From: Aurantimonas sp965217685
GTDB taxonomy: Bacteria; Pseudomonadota; Alphaproteobacteria; Rhizobiales; Rhizobiaceae
Direction: 5' to 3'
Length of the DNA: 64,000 nucleotides
Assembly (NCBI GenBank): GCA_965217685.1
Contig: CBDCIZ010000003.1
Span: 124,001 to 188,000 of the forward strand
A program made the position numbers and the translations under genes. Positions 45,415 to 54,000 of the stretch are shown in pieces. The notes under the pieces are model-generated. The model did no database searches. It saw only the letters and a program-made list of their open reading frames with translations, and was not told where the DNA came from. The first letter of the stretch is position 1. Each line of letters starts with the position of its first letter.

Positions 45415-45683
45415 CGCCCGGTCCTATTCGGGTCGAGCGTGCGGGCAATCAGCCGCGCCATGACAAGGCTGCTTGGCAAGGCCAGCACCGCCCCGGCCAG
45501 CGCCACCGACAGAAGCGAGCTGTCGTCCCACCAGACACCAAGGACGACGATCAACAGCACCAGGATCGTTCCCGCCCCTTGCGCGGCCGCAAGCGCCTCG
45601 GCCTCGCTGCGCCACAGCGCCAGAGCGCAGCAGACCGCGAACGCCGCCAACAGGACGAAGGCACCGACGATCCACACCGTCAC
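45411..45683 (-). CDS. Cation/H+ antiporter subunit F (MnhF)
   Basis: The 90-residue, three-helix protein reads VTVWIVGAFVLLAAFAVCCA at the start and ends LPSSLVMARLIARTLDPNRT. MnhF proteins have this small size, and a conserved Asp (here in the GVWWDDSSLLSVALA region) is associated with their activity. GTG 45683 overlaps the MnhE stop (GTGA), which fixes the start. The long upstream extension of the frame is merely the antisense-free shadow of MnhE. Confidence 0.8.
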   Translation of the reverse strand: MTVWIVGAFVLLAAFAVCCALALWRSEAEALAAAQGAGTILVLLIVVLGVWWDDSSLLSVALAGAVLALPSSLVMARLIARTLDPNRTGR

Positions 45684-46195
45684 AACGGCCACCTTGGATC
45701 GTCTGGCACCGGCGGCCGTTCCTTGACGCCGATCCGGCAGGTGCGGATTTCGCGGGCATCGACATCGCTGTCGATCACCAGGCGGGCCGGCGCCAGCGAG
45801 ATGGCGATGGTGACGAGGGCGCGCCGGCCGCGGTCGCGCGGGTTCTTGGCGCGGCCCGGATCGAAGCTTCGGGTCTCGGTTAGGGCGGTCAGGCGCTCTC
45901 GCCGAGACACCGCCGTCAACAGGGTCCAGGCAAGAGGTACGACCTCGATCGCCATATCGAGAAGCGGCCGCGCGAGCCGCGGCAGCCAGCGTGCTTCCAC
46001 CACCTCCTGCATGTCGGCAAGGCGCATCAGCGCCAGCGTGCCGCATGTCGCAAGGGTTGCCGCAACGCCGGCGACGATCGCCTCGCCAATGGAGACGCTC
46101 CCCGAGAACGCGACATAGGCGAGCGCGAAAACCACGAACAACAGGCCAGCCAAGGCCGGCGAGCGGTTGAACAGCAGCGTCTTCACCTTCAGCAT
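45680..46195 (-). CDS. Cation/H+ antiporter subunit E (MnhE)
   Basis: The 171-residue protein has two N-terminal helices (GLLFVVFALAYVAFSGSVSI; EAIVAGVAATLATCGTLALM) followed by a soluble part with SFDPGRAKNPRDRGRRALVT, then AISLAPARLVIDSDVD and a basic Cys-containing end. The overall plan matches MnhE, which begins many Mrp operons. ATG 46195 opens the seven-gene operon E-F-G-DUF4040-B-C-D; all junctions but one overlap by four bases, so the complex is made from one transcript started upstream of 46195. Confidence 0.82.
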   Translation of the reverse strand: MLKVKTLLFNRSPALAGLLFVVFALAYVAFSGSVSIGEAIVAGVAATLATCGTLALMRLADMQEVVEARWLPRLARPLLDMAIEVVPLAWTLLTAVSRRERLTALTETRSFDPGRAKNPRDRGRRALVTIAISLAPARLVIDSDVDAREIRTCRIGVKERPPVPDDPRWPL

Positions 46196-46622
46196 CGTCG
46201 TTCCTCGATGGAAGCCGCGCCCCGAAAGAGCACGGCCACCCTCGATGCTAAGCCGGAAACGCTGCGCAGCAAAGGCCCCGCGCCCGCGAAAACGATGGCC
46301 GGCCGGCTGCTGCCAGATAATTTCAGTTCAGCCTTGGACCACGCAGGAGGCGTCGAGCGATCGTCACAGAAAAGACCTTGCAATGCCTATCCCGATCCGG
46401 GGCAACCCTTTGACACCCAACACCTATTGACGATCGACGCAGAATAGGGTCGGAGAGTGCGGCTCGACGTCGCGGAGGATTGCCGAATCACGCCGGGACA
46501 TGACGGACCCCAGCGCGTCTCGTCGACGATCGCGCTCGAATCAGACACATCCAAGCAAAGCGCGGTCGCGATCCGGTGCCGGGGACCGGGGCCGACGACC
46601 AAGCCGAGAGAAATCGCCAGCC
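46196..46622. other. Divergent promoter region, antiporter operon and response regulator
   Basis: These 427 bases separate the antiporter operon (minus) from the response regulator (plus) and contain no frame with convincing protein character. TTGACA occurs near 46411 and TTGACG near 46429 on the plus strand, possible -35 elements for the regulator gene, but no clear -10 partner is visible. It is probably an ordinary control region. Confidence 0.4.
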
Positions 46623-46979
46623 ATGCCCGATGCCGCCAAGATCCTGATCGTCGAAGACGAGATGCTCATCGCGATGCTGCTCGAAGACATGATCGCCGAT
46701 CTCGGTCATGAGGTCGTCGGGCCGTTCCATACCTTGGAGACGGCGCTGGAGGCCGTGGCGCAGGCGAGCTACGACATCGCCATACTCGACGTGAATCTCG
46801 GATCGAAGAGTTCGGTGCCGATCGCCGAGGAACTGCAGCGGCGCGGCGTGCCCTTCGCCTTCGCCACCGGGCACAGCCGGGAGCATCTCGACCCGCGCTT
46901 TTTCGACACTCATGTGATCGCCAAGCCTTTCGACGAGCGTTCGATCGACTCGGCCATCAAGGCGCTGACGATCAGCTGA
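46623..46979 (+). CDS. Single-domain response regulator
   Basis: The 118-residue receiver domain alone has ILIVEDEMLIAMLLEDMIAD with the acidic pocket, phospho-acceptor Asp56 in IAILDVNLG, Thr in FAFATGHS and Lys in VIAKPFDE. No output domain is present. Its sequence type, with MLIAMLLEDM after the first strand, is that of receivers paired with HWE and HisKA_2 kinases. ATG 46623 is chosen since the 41 upstream residues of the frame are Arg-rich and unlike the family. It faces the phytochrome gene (convergent, 103 bases apart) and is the probable phosphate acceptor. Confidence 0.88.
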   Translation: MPDAAKILIVEDEMLIAMLLEDMIADLGHEVVGPFHTLETALEAVAQASYDIAILDVNLGSKSSVPIAEELQRRGVPFAFATGHSREHLDPRFFDTHVIAKPFDERSIDSAIKALTIS

Positions 46980-47082
46980 CCGGTCTGGCGCCATTGCAGT
47001 CGGGTCCGACCGCTGCCGGACTGGCACCATTTCGGGCCGGAAAGGCGAGGCCGCGGCGCTGTCGCTTGAAACTGCGGCGCGC

Positions 47083-49245
47083 TCAGTCGACCGCCGCGCT
47101 TACGGTGATGCGCAGGCCCGGACGATTGTCCTCCTCGTCGAGCGTCCCGCCGATCTGGGCGATCATTGCCGCCATCATCTTGGAACCGAAACCCTGGCGG
47201 GTCAGGGTCTTGCCGGCGCCGCGGTCGGCGACGATCAGGCGAAAGCGATCGAGATGCTGGTCGAGGGAGATTGCCAGCGGCCCGACATCGCCGCCATAGG
47301 CGTATTTCTGGGCATTGATGACGAGTTCGGTCATGACGAGGCCGACATGCACGGCCCGATCCGCCTTGACCTGCACCGGCGCGAGATCGAGCCGCATGCG
47401 AGCGGCCCAAGCCGGATCCATGGTCGCCTGCAACTCGCCCAGCAGATCTTCCAGATAGCGTGCCAGATCGACGATCTCGACGCTTTCGCCGGTGTAGAGC
47501 CGGCGATGGACGAGTGCGACAGCCGTAAGGCGACGCTGTGCCTCGATGAGATGGGCGCGCGAAGCCTCGTCGGCAATGTCGCGGCTCTGCATCTTCAGGA
47601 AGGCCGAGACGAGCTGCAGGCTGTTTTGAACGCGATGGTTCACCTCGCGCAGCAAAAAGCCCTTCTGCTGCAGAAGAAGTTCGTTCTCATGAACGCTCTT
47701 CGTCAGCTCGCGATTGAGCTCACGCACCCGGAATGCCTGCCGTCGCTCACGCATCAACCGGGCCATCCGCACCGCCGATTCAGCTTCGGCGATCGACCAG
47801 GGCCGTGAGCGGCCACGCACCTCGTCGACCCAGGATTCAAAAGACCCGCGCGGGGTCAGCGCCTCAGCGGGGTCGTTGCTATGGGCCTTGTGAGGATTGC
47901 CGGCCCATTCGACGAGCTGACGCTTTTCGGCACGGAGCCAAAGGAAGTAGGACGGCGTCTCCGTCGACAAGGTGACGGCCATCAGCCCGCTGGCCAGCTC
48001 ACGGAAATCCTTCGCCTCCGGCATCCGTTCCGAAAGTCGGTCCGTCTGAACCGGTGCCGACGGCGCTTCGGCTTCGACCCAACGGCAGATCGCCCGCAGT
48101 TCGTCAGGCTTCGGGCAGTAGCCGAAGCCGCGCAACTCGTTGCCGGACAAGACCGCAAAGCCGTCGGCGTCCAGCATGCGCAGCAGCTCCGGTCCAGCCG
48201 CATCGATGAAGCCGTCGAAGGTCATATCCGGATCGTAGAGCGACATCGCCATGTCTTCGGCGGTGCGCAGGCGGATGCGCTCGCGATAGAGTTCAGCCTC
48301 GTTTTTGGACTGGATCTGGCGTGACAGGCTTCCGGCCAGCAGCCGACATGCGAGACGCCGTCCCAGCGGAATGCACTTCGGCTCGTGGTGGTGGCAGGCG
48401 ATCAGCCCCCACAGGAGGCCGTCCTTGACGATCGATACCGAAGCGGAGGCACCGACGTCCATGTTCTTCAGATACTGGATGTGAATCGGCGAGACACTGC
48501 GCAGGCCGCAGTCGGACAGATCAACCTCGCGCAGAGGGGTGGCCGGATTTGCATTCTCCACACTTTCCCCATCGGCCACACGGATGGGCGCCGGGACGTA
48601 TCCGATGTCGGGGATGACGCGGATGCGGTTGCGCACGTACAGCGCCCGCGCCTGCCTGGGGATGTCGGTCGCCGGAAACTGATGATTGAGGAAGGTGCCG
48701 AGCCTTTCATCGCGGGCCTCGGCAATGACGATGCCCGCCTCGTCCTCCTGGAAGCGATAGACCATCACCCGGTCGTAACCCGTAAGGTCGCGGAACAATC
48801 GGGCCGCCGTCTCGCACAGATCAATCAAGTCGTGGGCACGCTCGAGGTTCCGCCCTGCGGCGTCGACGGTCGCGAGCGTCTCGGCAACGGTGGCATCGAC
48901 CGCGTTCGGCTCGAGCTCGACGATGAGATGCGGGCCGCTGGCGTGAGCGCTCACGTCGAAGGTTTCAGCCCTGGTCGCGACGGGCCGTAGCGTGAGCGAA
49001 CCGTGCGCGGCGATGCGCTCGCCGATCGGCCCGAGATCTTGGGCAAGCAGATCGCTCAAGAGCCGACCGTGCCAGTCCGCAGCAAGCCGCGATTCGATAT
49101 CGCCGGCGCCGCCGATGACGGCGAGAGTCTTCGGGTCGACGATGAGCAGAAGCCCGTGGGGCTGGATCGCACCAGGAATGTGGATCGGCTCACGATCACA
49201 CAGAGTCAATGCGGCGTCGAGGTCGATATCGCTGGAGTCCTGCAC
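47083..49245 (-). CDS. bphP: Bacteriophytochrome histidine kinase (HisKA_2)
   Basis: The 720-residue red/far-red photoreceptor has the biliverdin-attachment cysteine in LTLCDREPIHIPGAIQPHG (Cys16 from this start), a PAS domain, a GAF domain with the bilin-contact PATDIPRQARALYVRNR, and a PHY domain. The transmitter has His about 537 in LLREVNHRVQNSLQLVSAFL and an ATPase lid with GFGSKMMAAMIAQIGG, the HisKA_2 type. GTG 49245 has GGGAA seven bases upstream and is preferred; an in-frame GTG at 49317 is also possible and would add 24 residues. Light sensing through the nearby receiver is likely. No heme oxygenase gene is adjacent. Confidence 0.9.
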   Translation of the reverse strand: MQDSSDIDLDAALTLCDREPIHIPGAIQPHGLLLIVDPKTLAVIGGAGDIESRLAADWHGRLLSDLLAQDLGPIGERIAAHGSLTLRPVATRAETFDVSAHASGPHLIVELEPNAVDATVAETLATVDAAGRNLERAHDLIDLCETAARLFRDLTGYDRVMVYRFQEDEAGIVIAEARDERLGTFLNHQFPATDIPRQARALYVRNRIRVIPDIGYVPAPIRVADGESVENANPATPLREVDLSDCGLRSVSPIHIQYLKNMDVGASASVSIVKDGLLWGLIACHHHEPKCIPLGRRLACRLLAGSLSRQIQSKNEAELYRERIRLRTAEDMAMSLYDPDMTFDGFIDAAGPELLRMLDADGFAVLSGNELRGFGYCPKPDELRAICRWVEAEAPSAPVQTDRLSERMPEAKDFRELASGLMAVTLSTETPSYFLWLRAEKRQLVEWAGNPHKAHSNDPAEALTPRGSFESWVDEVRGRSRPWSIAEAESAVRMARLMRERRQAFRVRELNRELTKSVHENELLLQQKGFLLREVNHRVQNSLQLVSAFLKMQSRDIADEASRAHLIEAQRRLTAVALVHRRLYTGESVEIVDLARYLEDLLGELQATMDPAWAARMRLDLAPVQVKADRAVHVGLVMTELVINAQKYAYGGDVGPLAISLDQHLDRFRLIVADRGAGKTLTRQGFGSKMMAAMIAQIGGTLDEEDNRPGLRITVSAAVD

Positions 49246-49475
49246 GGCATTCCCGGTGTCGAGGGTCGAGGGTCGAAGTGACGGACCGGCCAGGGCCCGA
49301 TGTCTTTTTCTAAACACGATTCGTTCAATTCGAAGGCAGGCCCACCGAGAAACTCTTGAAACAGAAAAGTTTTTGGTGCGCGCCTACCGAACTCAAGGGG
49401 GCCACTAAAAAGGCGTGGGGAACCGCGATTGCCCTTACGCCATGTTTCGAAGGCGTAGCGGCATCGCAGGGATGT

Positions 49476-49494
49476 TTGCAATCCAAGATTGCAA
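49476..49494. promoter_or_regulatory. Inverted repeat TTGCAATC-N3-GATTGCAA
   Basis: A perfect eight-base inverted repeat with a three-base spacer lies in the roughly 360-base gap between the phytochrome and fdxA genes, about 180 bases before fdxA. It resembles an operator for a dimeric regulator. There is no T run after it, so it is not a terminator. The rest of this gap shows no gene. Confidence 0.45.
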
Positions 49495-49677
49495 TGCTCG
49501 TCGACGCAAAACCATTTCGCCTGACCGACCAACCGCGACATGGTTTGCCCTTGCCACGATTTTCAGGAGCGGCTACGTCCGCTGGCAGTGCGAAAGCGCC
49601 CATCCAACACGGGCGCGCCGGGGCGCCAGCGCGCGCATCGCAAGCGCATCCTGGCCAGACATCCAGAGGACTTCGTC

Positions 49678-50016
49678 ATGACCTACGTGGTGACCGACAA
49701 CTGTATCCGCTGCAAGTACATGGACTGCGTGGAAGTGTGCCCGGTCGATTGCTTCTACGAAGGCGACAACATGCTCGTCATCCACCCCGATGAGTGCATC
49801 GACTGCGGCGTCTGCGAGCCCGAATGCCCGGCCGAGGCGATCAAGCCCGACACCGAACCGAACCTCGACAAATGGCTCAAGGTCAACGCCGAATACGCCG
49901 ACAAATGGCCCAACATCACCGTGATGCGCCCGGGCCCCGAGGACGGCAAGGAGCATGACGGCGAGGAGGGCAAGTTCGAGAAATACTTCTCGGCCGAGCC
50001 CGGCCAGGGCGACTGA
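49678..50016 (+). CDS. fdxA: Seven-iron ferredoxin FdxA
   Basis: The 112-residue ferredoxin carries one [3Fe-4S] and one [4Fe-4S] cluster, with cysteines in DNCIRCKYMDCVEVCPVDCF and CIDCGVCEPECPAEAIKPD. The C-terminal EYADKWPNITVMRP is highly conserved in alphaproteobacterial FdxA. It is a cytosolic electron carrier. ATG 49678 starts the family motif MTYVVTDNC with AGAGGA upstream. In many rhizobia it follows the S4-domain gene on the same strand and precedes carD; here it points the other way, so the local order has been rearranged. Confidence 0.94.
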   Translation: MTYVVTDNCIRCKYMDCVEVCPVDCFYEGDNMLVIHPDECIDCGVCEPECPAEAIKPDTEPNLDKWLKVNAEYADKWPNITVMRPGPEDGKEHDGEEGKFEKYFSAEPGQGD

Positions 50017-50087
50017 GGCCGGGCCTTGGCTCGTGGACCCGCGGTCCGGCCCGAGCGGCAGCGGCATCGCGATTGCTCCCGCCCCGC

Positions 50088-50618
50088 TTAGCCCGCGTTC
50101 GCCACGTCCTCGGCCAGTCGAATGAGGGCAGAGCGCAACGGACTTGCAAATTTTACGTCGCCGGCAATTCCTTCGGCGTCGAGACCGGTGCCCATCAAAG
50201 GCAGGGTGATAGAGGCCGACGTAACGAGGCGCGCAGACATCGTTTCCAACGTCAGGCGCAGTTGCGCGTCGGAATGGACGGCGCGCTGGGATGCATTGAT
50301 CAGCGCCACCGGCTTTCCGGGAAATTCAAAGCTCGACACCAGCCAGTCCAGTGCGTTCTTCAGGGCGCCAGCGACACCGCGTGCATATTCCGGACTGCAG
50401 ATCAGGAGGGCGTCGGACCGGCCGACCCATCGACGCAGTTCGAGGACTTCGGCCGGCGGGTTGTCAGTATCGAGATCGGGATTGAAGTGCGGCAGAAGTG
50501 AAAGGCCGGCATAGTGCGTGATGGACATCTGCGACGGCGCAAGACGTCGGGCGGCCTCCAACACCGCAGCATTCGATGATTTTTCGCGGAGGCTGCCGCA
50601 AATCGTCAGAACGTGCAT
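50088..50618 (-). CDS. NADPH-dependent FMN reductase
   Basis: The 176-residue flavodoxin-fold protein has a phosphate loop TICGSLREKSSNAAVLEAAR and the flavin-contact LLICSPEYARGVAGALKNAL followed by DWLVSSFEFPGKPVALIN. This matches the NADPH-dependent FMN reductase/azoreductase group (ChrR, YieF). It would reduce flavin, quinones or chromate with NADPH. ATG 50618 begins MHVLTICGS; the long frame extending to 50804 is inside the S4 gene. It lies seven bases after the S4 gene on the same strand. Confidence 0.87.
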   Translation of the reverse strand: MHVLTICGSLREKSSNAAVLEAARRLAPSQMSITHYAGLSLLPHFNPDLDTDNPPAEVLELRRWVGRSDALLICSPEYARGVAGALKNALDWLVSSFEFPGKPVALINASQRAVHSDAQLRLTLETMSARLVTSASITLPLMGTGLDAEGIAGDVKFASPLRSALIRLAEDVANAG

Positions 50619-50625
50619 TCGGTTC

Positions 50626-51009
50626 TCAGTCCCAGCGCAACCGGCTGTGGGCGCGGCGCTCCTTCTTCGAAGGCGGACGCGGCGGCGGGGTGTAGCCGGC
50701 GTGCCGGGCACTTTCCCTGGCCTCTGCCTTCGTCTCGATCGGTGGAGACAGATCCTCGTAGAGGGCTTGCGCTTCGCTGGCCGGACCTCGGCGTTCGCCG
50801 GCATCGAGTAGTTTGAACACGCGCACCCGGTCGTTGAGCGAAAAGGTCAACACGTCCCCGGCCCGAACGATGCGGGCGGCATTGTCCGTCTTGTCGCGGT
50901 TGATGCGCACGGCGCCCGACTGCACGAATTTCTGGGCCAGACTCCGCGACTTCATGATGCGCGCGAAGAACAGCCATTTGTCGATGCGCTGGGCGGTGCC
51001 CTCAGCCAT
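50626..51009 (-). CDS. S4 domain RNA-binding protein (Hsp15-like)
   Basis: The 127-residue protein consists of an S4 domain (QRIDKWLFFARIMKSRSLAQ, then GAVRINRDKTDNAARIVRAG and DVLTFSLNDRVRVFKLL) followed by a basic C-terminal tail with PPPRPPSKKERRAHSRLRW. Hsp15 (HslR) binds 50S subunits with stranded nascent chains and this is the likely role. It begins 12 bases after the helicase gene, the arrangement found in many Hyphomicrobiales. ATG 51009 matches the family. Confidence 0.9.
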   Translation of the reverse strand: MAEGTAQRIDKWLFFARIMKSRSLAQKFVQSGAVRINRDKTDNAARIVRAGDVLTFSLNDRVRVFKLLDAGERRGPASEAQALYEDLSPPIETKAEARESARHAGYTPPPRPPSKKERRAHSRLRWD

Positions 51010-51021
51010 CAGGTTCGCCCG

Positions 51022-54000
51022 TTATTTGCCAAGCTTGTCCTTGAGCGCCGCGAGCGCTGCGAAGGGCGAATCGGGATCGACGCGCTGCGGACGGCTCTGC
51101 GCCGGCTTGCCCTGGCCGCCGCCATAGGCGCCTTGGCCACCGCCGGTTTTGCCGCCACCTTTATGAGAGCCGCCCCCGTGGGGACCGCCATGACCCGACT
51201 TGTCGAAGCGGCGGTTGCCACCCTTCTCGCCGGGCCTGTCGCCGCCGCGATCGGAAAAGTCACGCTTGCCGAAATCCCGCTTCGGACGGCCTTTGCCACG
51301 CTGCGGTCGGTCGCCGCCTTCGACGATATCCGCAGACGTTGCGCCCGCCGCAGCGCCCCGGCCCGCCTGCTCCGGTGCGCCTTGGCCTTCGCCGCCGCGA
51401 GCATTCGGACGACCCCGGCCACGATGGCCGCCGCGGTTATCCGAGCGATTGCCCGCGCGCTGCGGGCGCCAGATCTGCACGATCTTGGGTTCGGTCGGCT
51501 CGACCGGTTCGGCGGCCTTCGCCTCCGAGGCAGCCGGCACGCCGGCTTGACCGTCGGCGATGACATCCGTGGATGAAGCCGGGCTCGTAGCCGGCACGAC
51601 GTTCGCCACATCGGTCGTCGTCTGTTGGCCGGCCGCTTCGCCGAGGCCGGCGTCGGCGGCATCGGCGGCAGTCGTCATGCTGTCGGTCGCGGGCTTGATG
51701 CCGTCCATTTTCTCGGCCTCGGCAGACGACGCATCGGGGCTTTTCGCTTCGGCTGTAGCAGCAGTGTCCGCATGCTCAGACCCCGCATCGGTCAAAGCCG
51801 CCTCGGAAGGCGCCGTTTCCGTTGCAGCCAGAGCCTCGCTCGCTTCGGGAGAAGGAGCGCCGCCAGCCTTCAGCTCAGCGTCCGTCGCGCTCGCGGGTTC
51901 GCTTTCCGCCGTCGATTCGACATTGGACGCAGCCTCGCCAGCCTCGGCCTCGCCAAGCCCGGCCGCAGCAGCCTTGCCTGCTTCGGCCAGACCATCCTGG
52001 ACGGGCGTTGCGGTCGAAGAGCCCGCGTCGGCATCCGCAGAAGCCGGCGCAGCGGCATCACCCGCCGCCGAGTTCGCATCGTCGGTCGCCGCGCTCTCGG
52101 TCGAAGCGGCCGCGTCTGCATCCCCGGCGGCCGCGGTGCCGGTCGCCGCCACTTCGGCCGCCTTGCGCGCGGCCTCTTCGCGGGCGGCGATCTCGGCCAC
52201 GCGGGCGGCTGCGTCGAGCCGGTCGACCTCGGCCTCGACCGTGTCGGCGGCGACACCTTCGGGGCGATAGCCAAGACCCTTGAGGACCTCTTCCATGTCA
52301 TCGGCGGTGGCGCCGAGGATCGACATCATCGCCGGCGTCACCAGGAACTGCGCGCCGTTGTATCCGCCTTCGGGGCGCTTGCCCTGACCGGGCTTCCAGG
52401 CGAGCGCCGGACGAATCAGATCGGCCAGTCGCTCGAGGATGTCCACGCGCACGGCGCGCCGGCCCAGCAGGCGATAGCCGGCCAAGCCCCAGAACACCGG
52501 GTCGAATCCCTGGTCGGCAACGGCCGACGTGCGGCCGGTCGACAGAAGCTGCGTCGCCTCGCCGTAGCCCGGCTTGTCGCGGCCGTCATTGTGGATGGCC
52601 CAGAGCAGCGTCAACAGCGCGGCGGGAGCCGGCTTGATCAGGGTCGGCACGAAAATGTGGTAGGCGCCGAAGCGCACGCCGCAGCGGCGCAGCGCAGCGC
52701 GCGCGTCCTGATCCAGGCCGCGCACTTCTTCGGCAACATCCCGGCGCTGGATCAGGCCGAAATTCTCGGTCAGGCGGAAAGCGAGCCCCTTGGCGGTGCC
52801 TTCGAGACCTTCGGCGGCCTTCAGGTCGAGCAGCGGCTTCAGCACGGTCGTCACCTGATAGGTGACCGAGCGCTCGGCACGGGCCACGACCTGCTCGCGG
52901 GGGGTGCCGGCCAGTTGCTCGTCGGCGAGCAATACGATCTTTGGCTTCAGCGGGTCTTCGCTTCCAGCGAGCATCGCGACCGGCGCGCCGAGCCAGCGCA
53001 GATAGCCGTCCGAACCCAGTGCCAGATCGCCGTTCGGCGCGTTGGCGAAGCGCTCGGCGCGCTTGTCGTATTCACCGGCCAGCGCCTTCTGGGCCGCGGC
53101 CCGGACGGCCTTGCCGTCGGGACCTTCGGCCTGGGAGTCGGGCGTGAACCTGAATCCTTGCAGCTCGCCCACCTGATGGCCCTCGACCACCACAGTGCCG
53201 TCGCCGCCGATCTCGGCTTCCATGTACGCGTTCTCTCTCAGCCGCCTCATCAAGACGCTTGTCCTGCGGTCTACAAAGCGTTTCGTCAACCGGTCGTGCA
53301 ACGCGTCCGACAGACGGTCCTCGATATCGCGGGTCTTTTCCTGCCAGTGTGTCGGATCGGCCAGCCAGTCGGGACGGTGCGAAATATAGGTCCATGTGCG
53401 GATTTCGGCGATGCGCTGGGACAGCGTGTCGATGTCGCCCTCGGTGCGATCGGCTCGGCTGACCTGCGCGGCCATGTAGTCTTCAGCGACATGGCCGCGA
53501 GTTGCGAGATCGCCGTAAATCGACGCAATGATCTCGGCGTGCTGGGCCGGGGCGATACGGCGATAGTCGGGAAGCTTGCAGGCTTCCCATAGAAGCTCGA
53601 CGCGATGGGCGCCGACCGCAAGCTTCTGGACGGTCCCGTCGCGAGAGAGGAAGTCCAAAGCCCGCTGATCGACGGCGGGCAGCGCCCGGGTGAGATCGGC
53701 CGAAGGCGGCGGGCACTCCAGACTGGCTTTCAGCGCATCGATCGAGGAAAAATCATGATCGCGCGAGCGCCATTGCAGAACGCGCACGGGCTGGAAAGCG
53801 TGGGCCTCGAGATGCTCGACGAGTTCGTCCGCCAGCGGGTCGACCTGGCCCGTCACCCCGAACGAGCCGTCGCGCAGATGCCGCCCGGCCCGGCCGGCGA
53901 TCTGGCCGTATTCGGCCGGCGTCAGCTGACGATACTGGAAGCCGTCGAACTTCCAGTCCTGCGCGAAGGCGACATGATCGACGTCGAGATTGAGGCCCAT

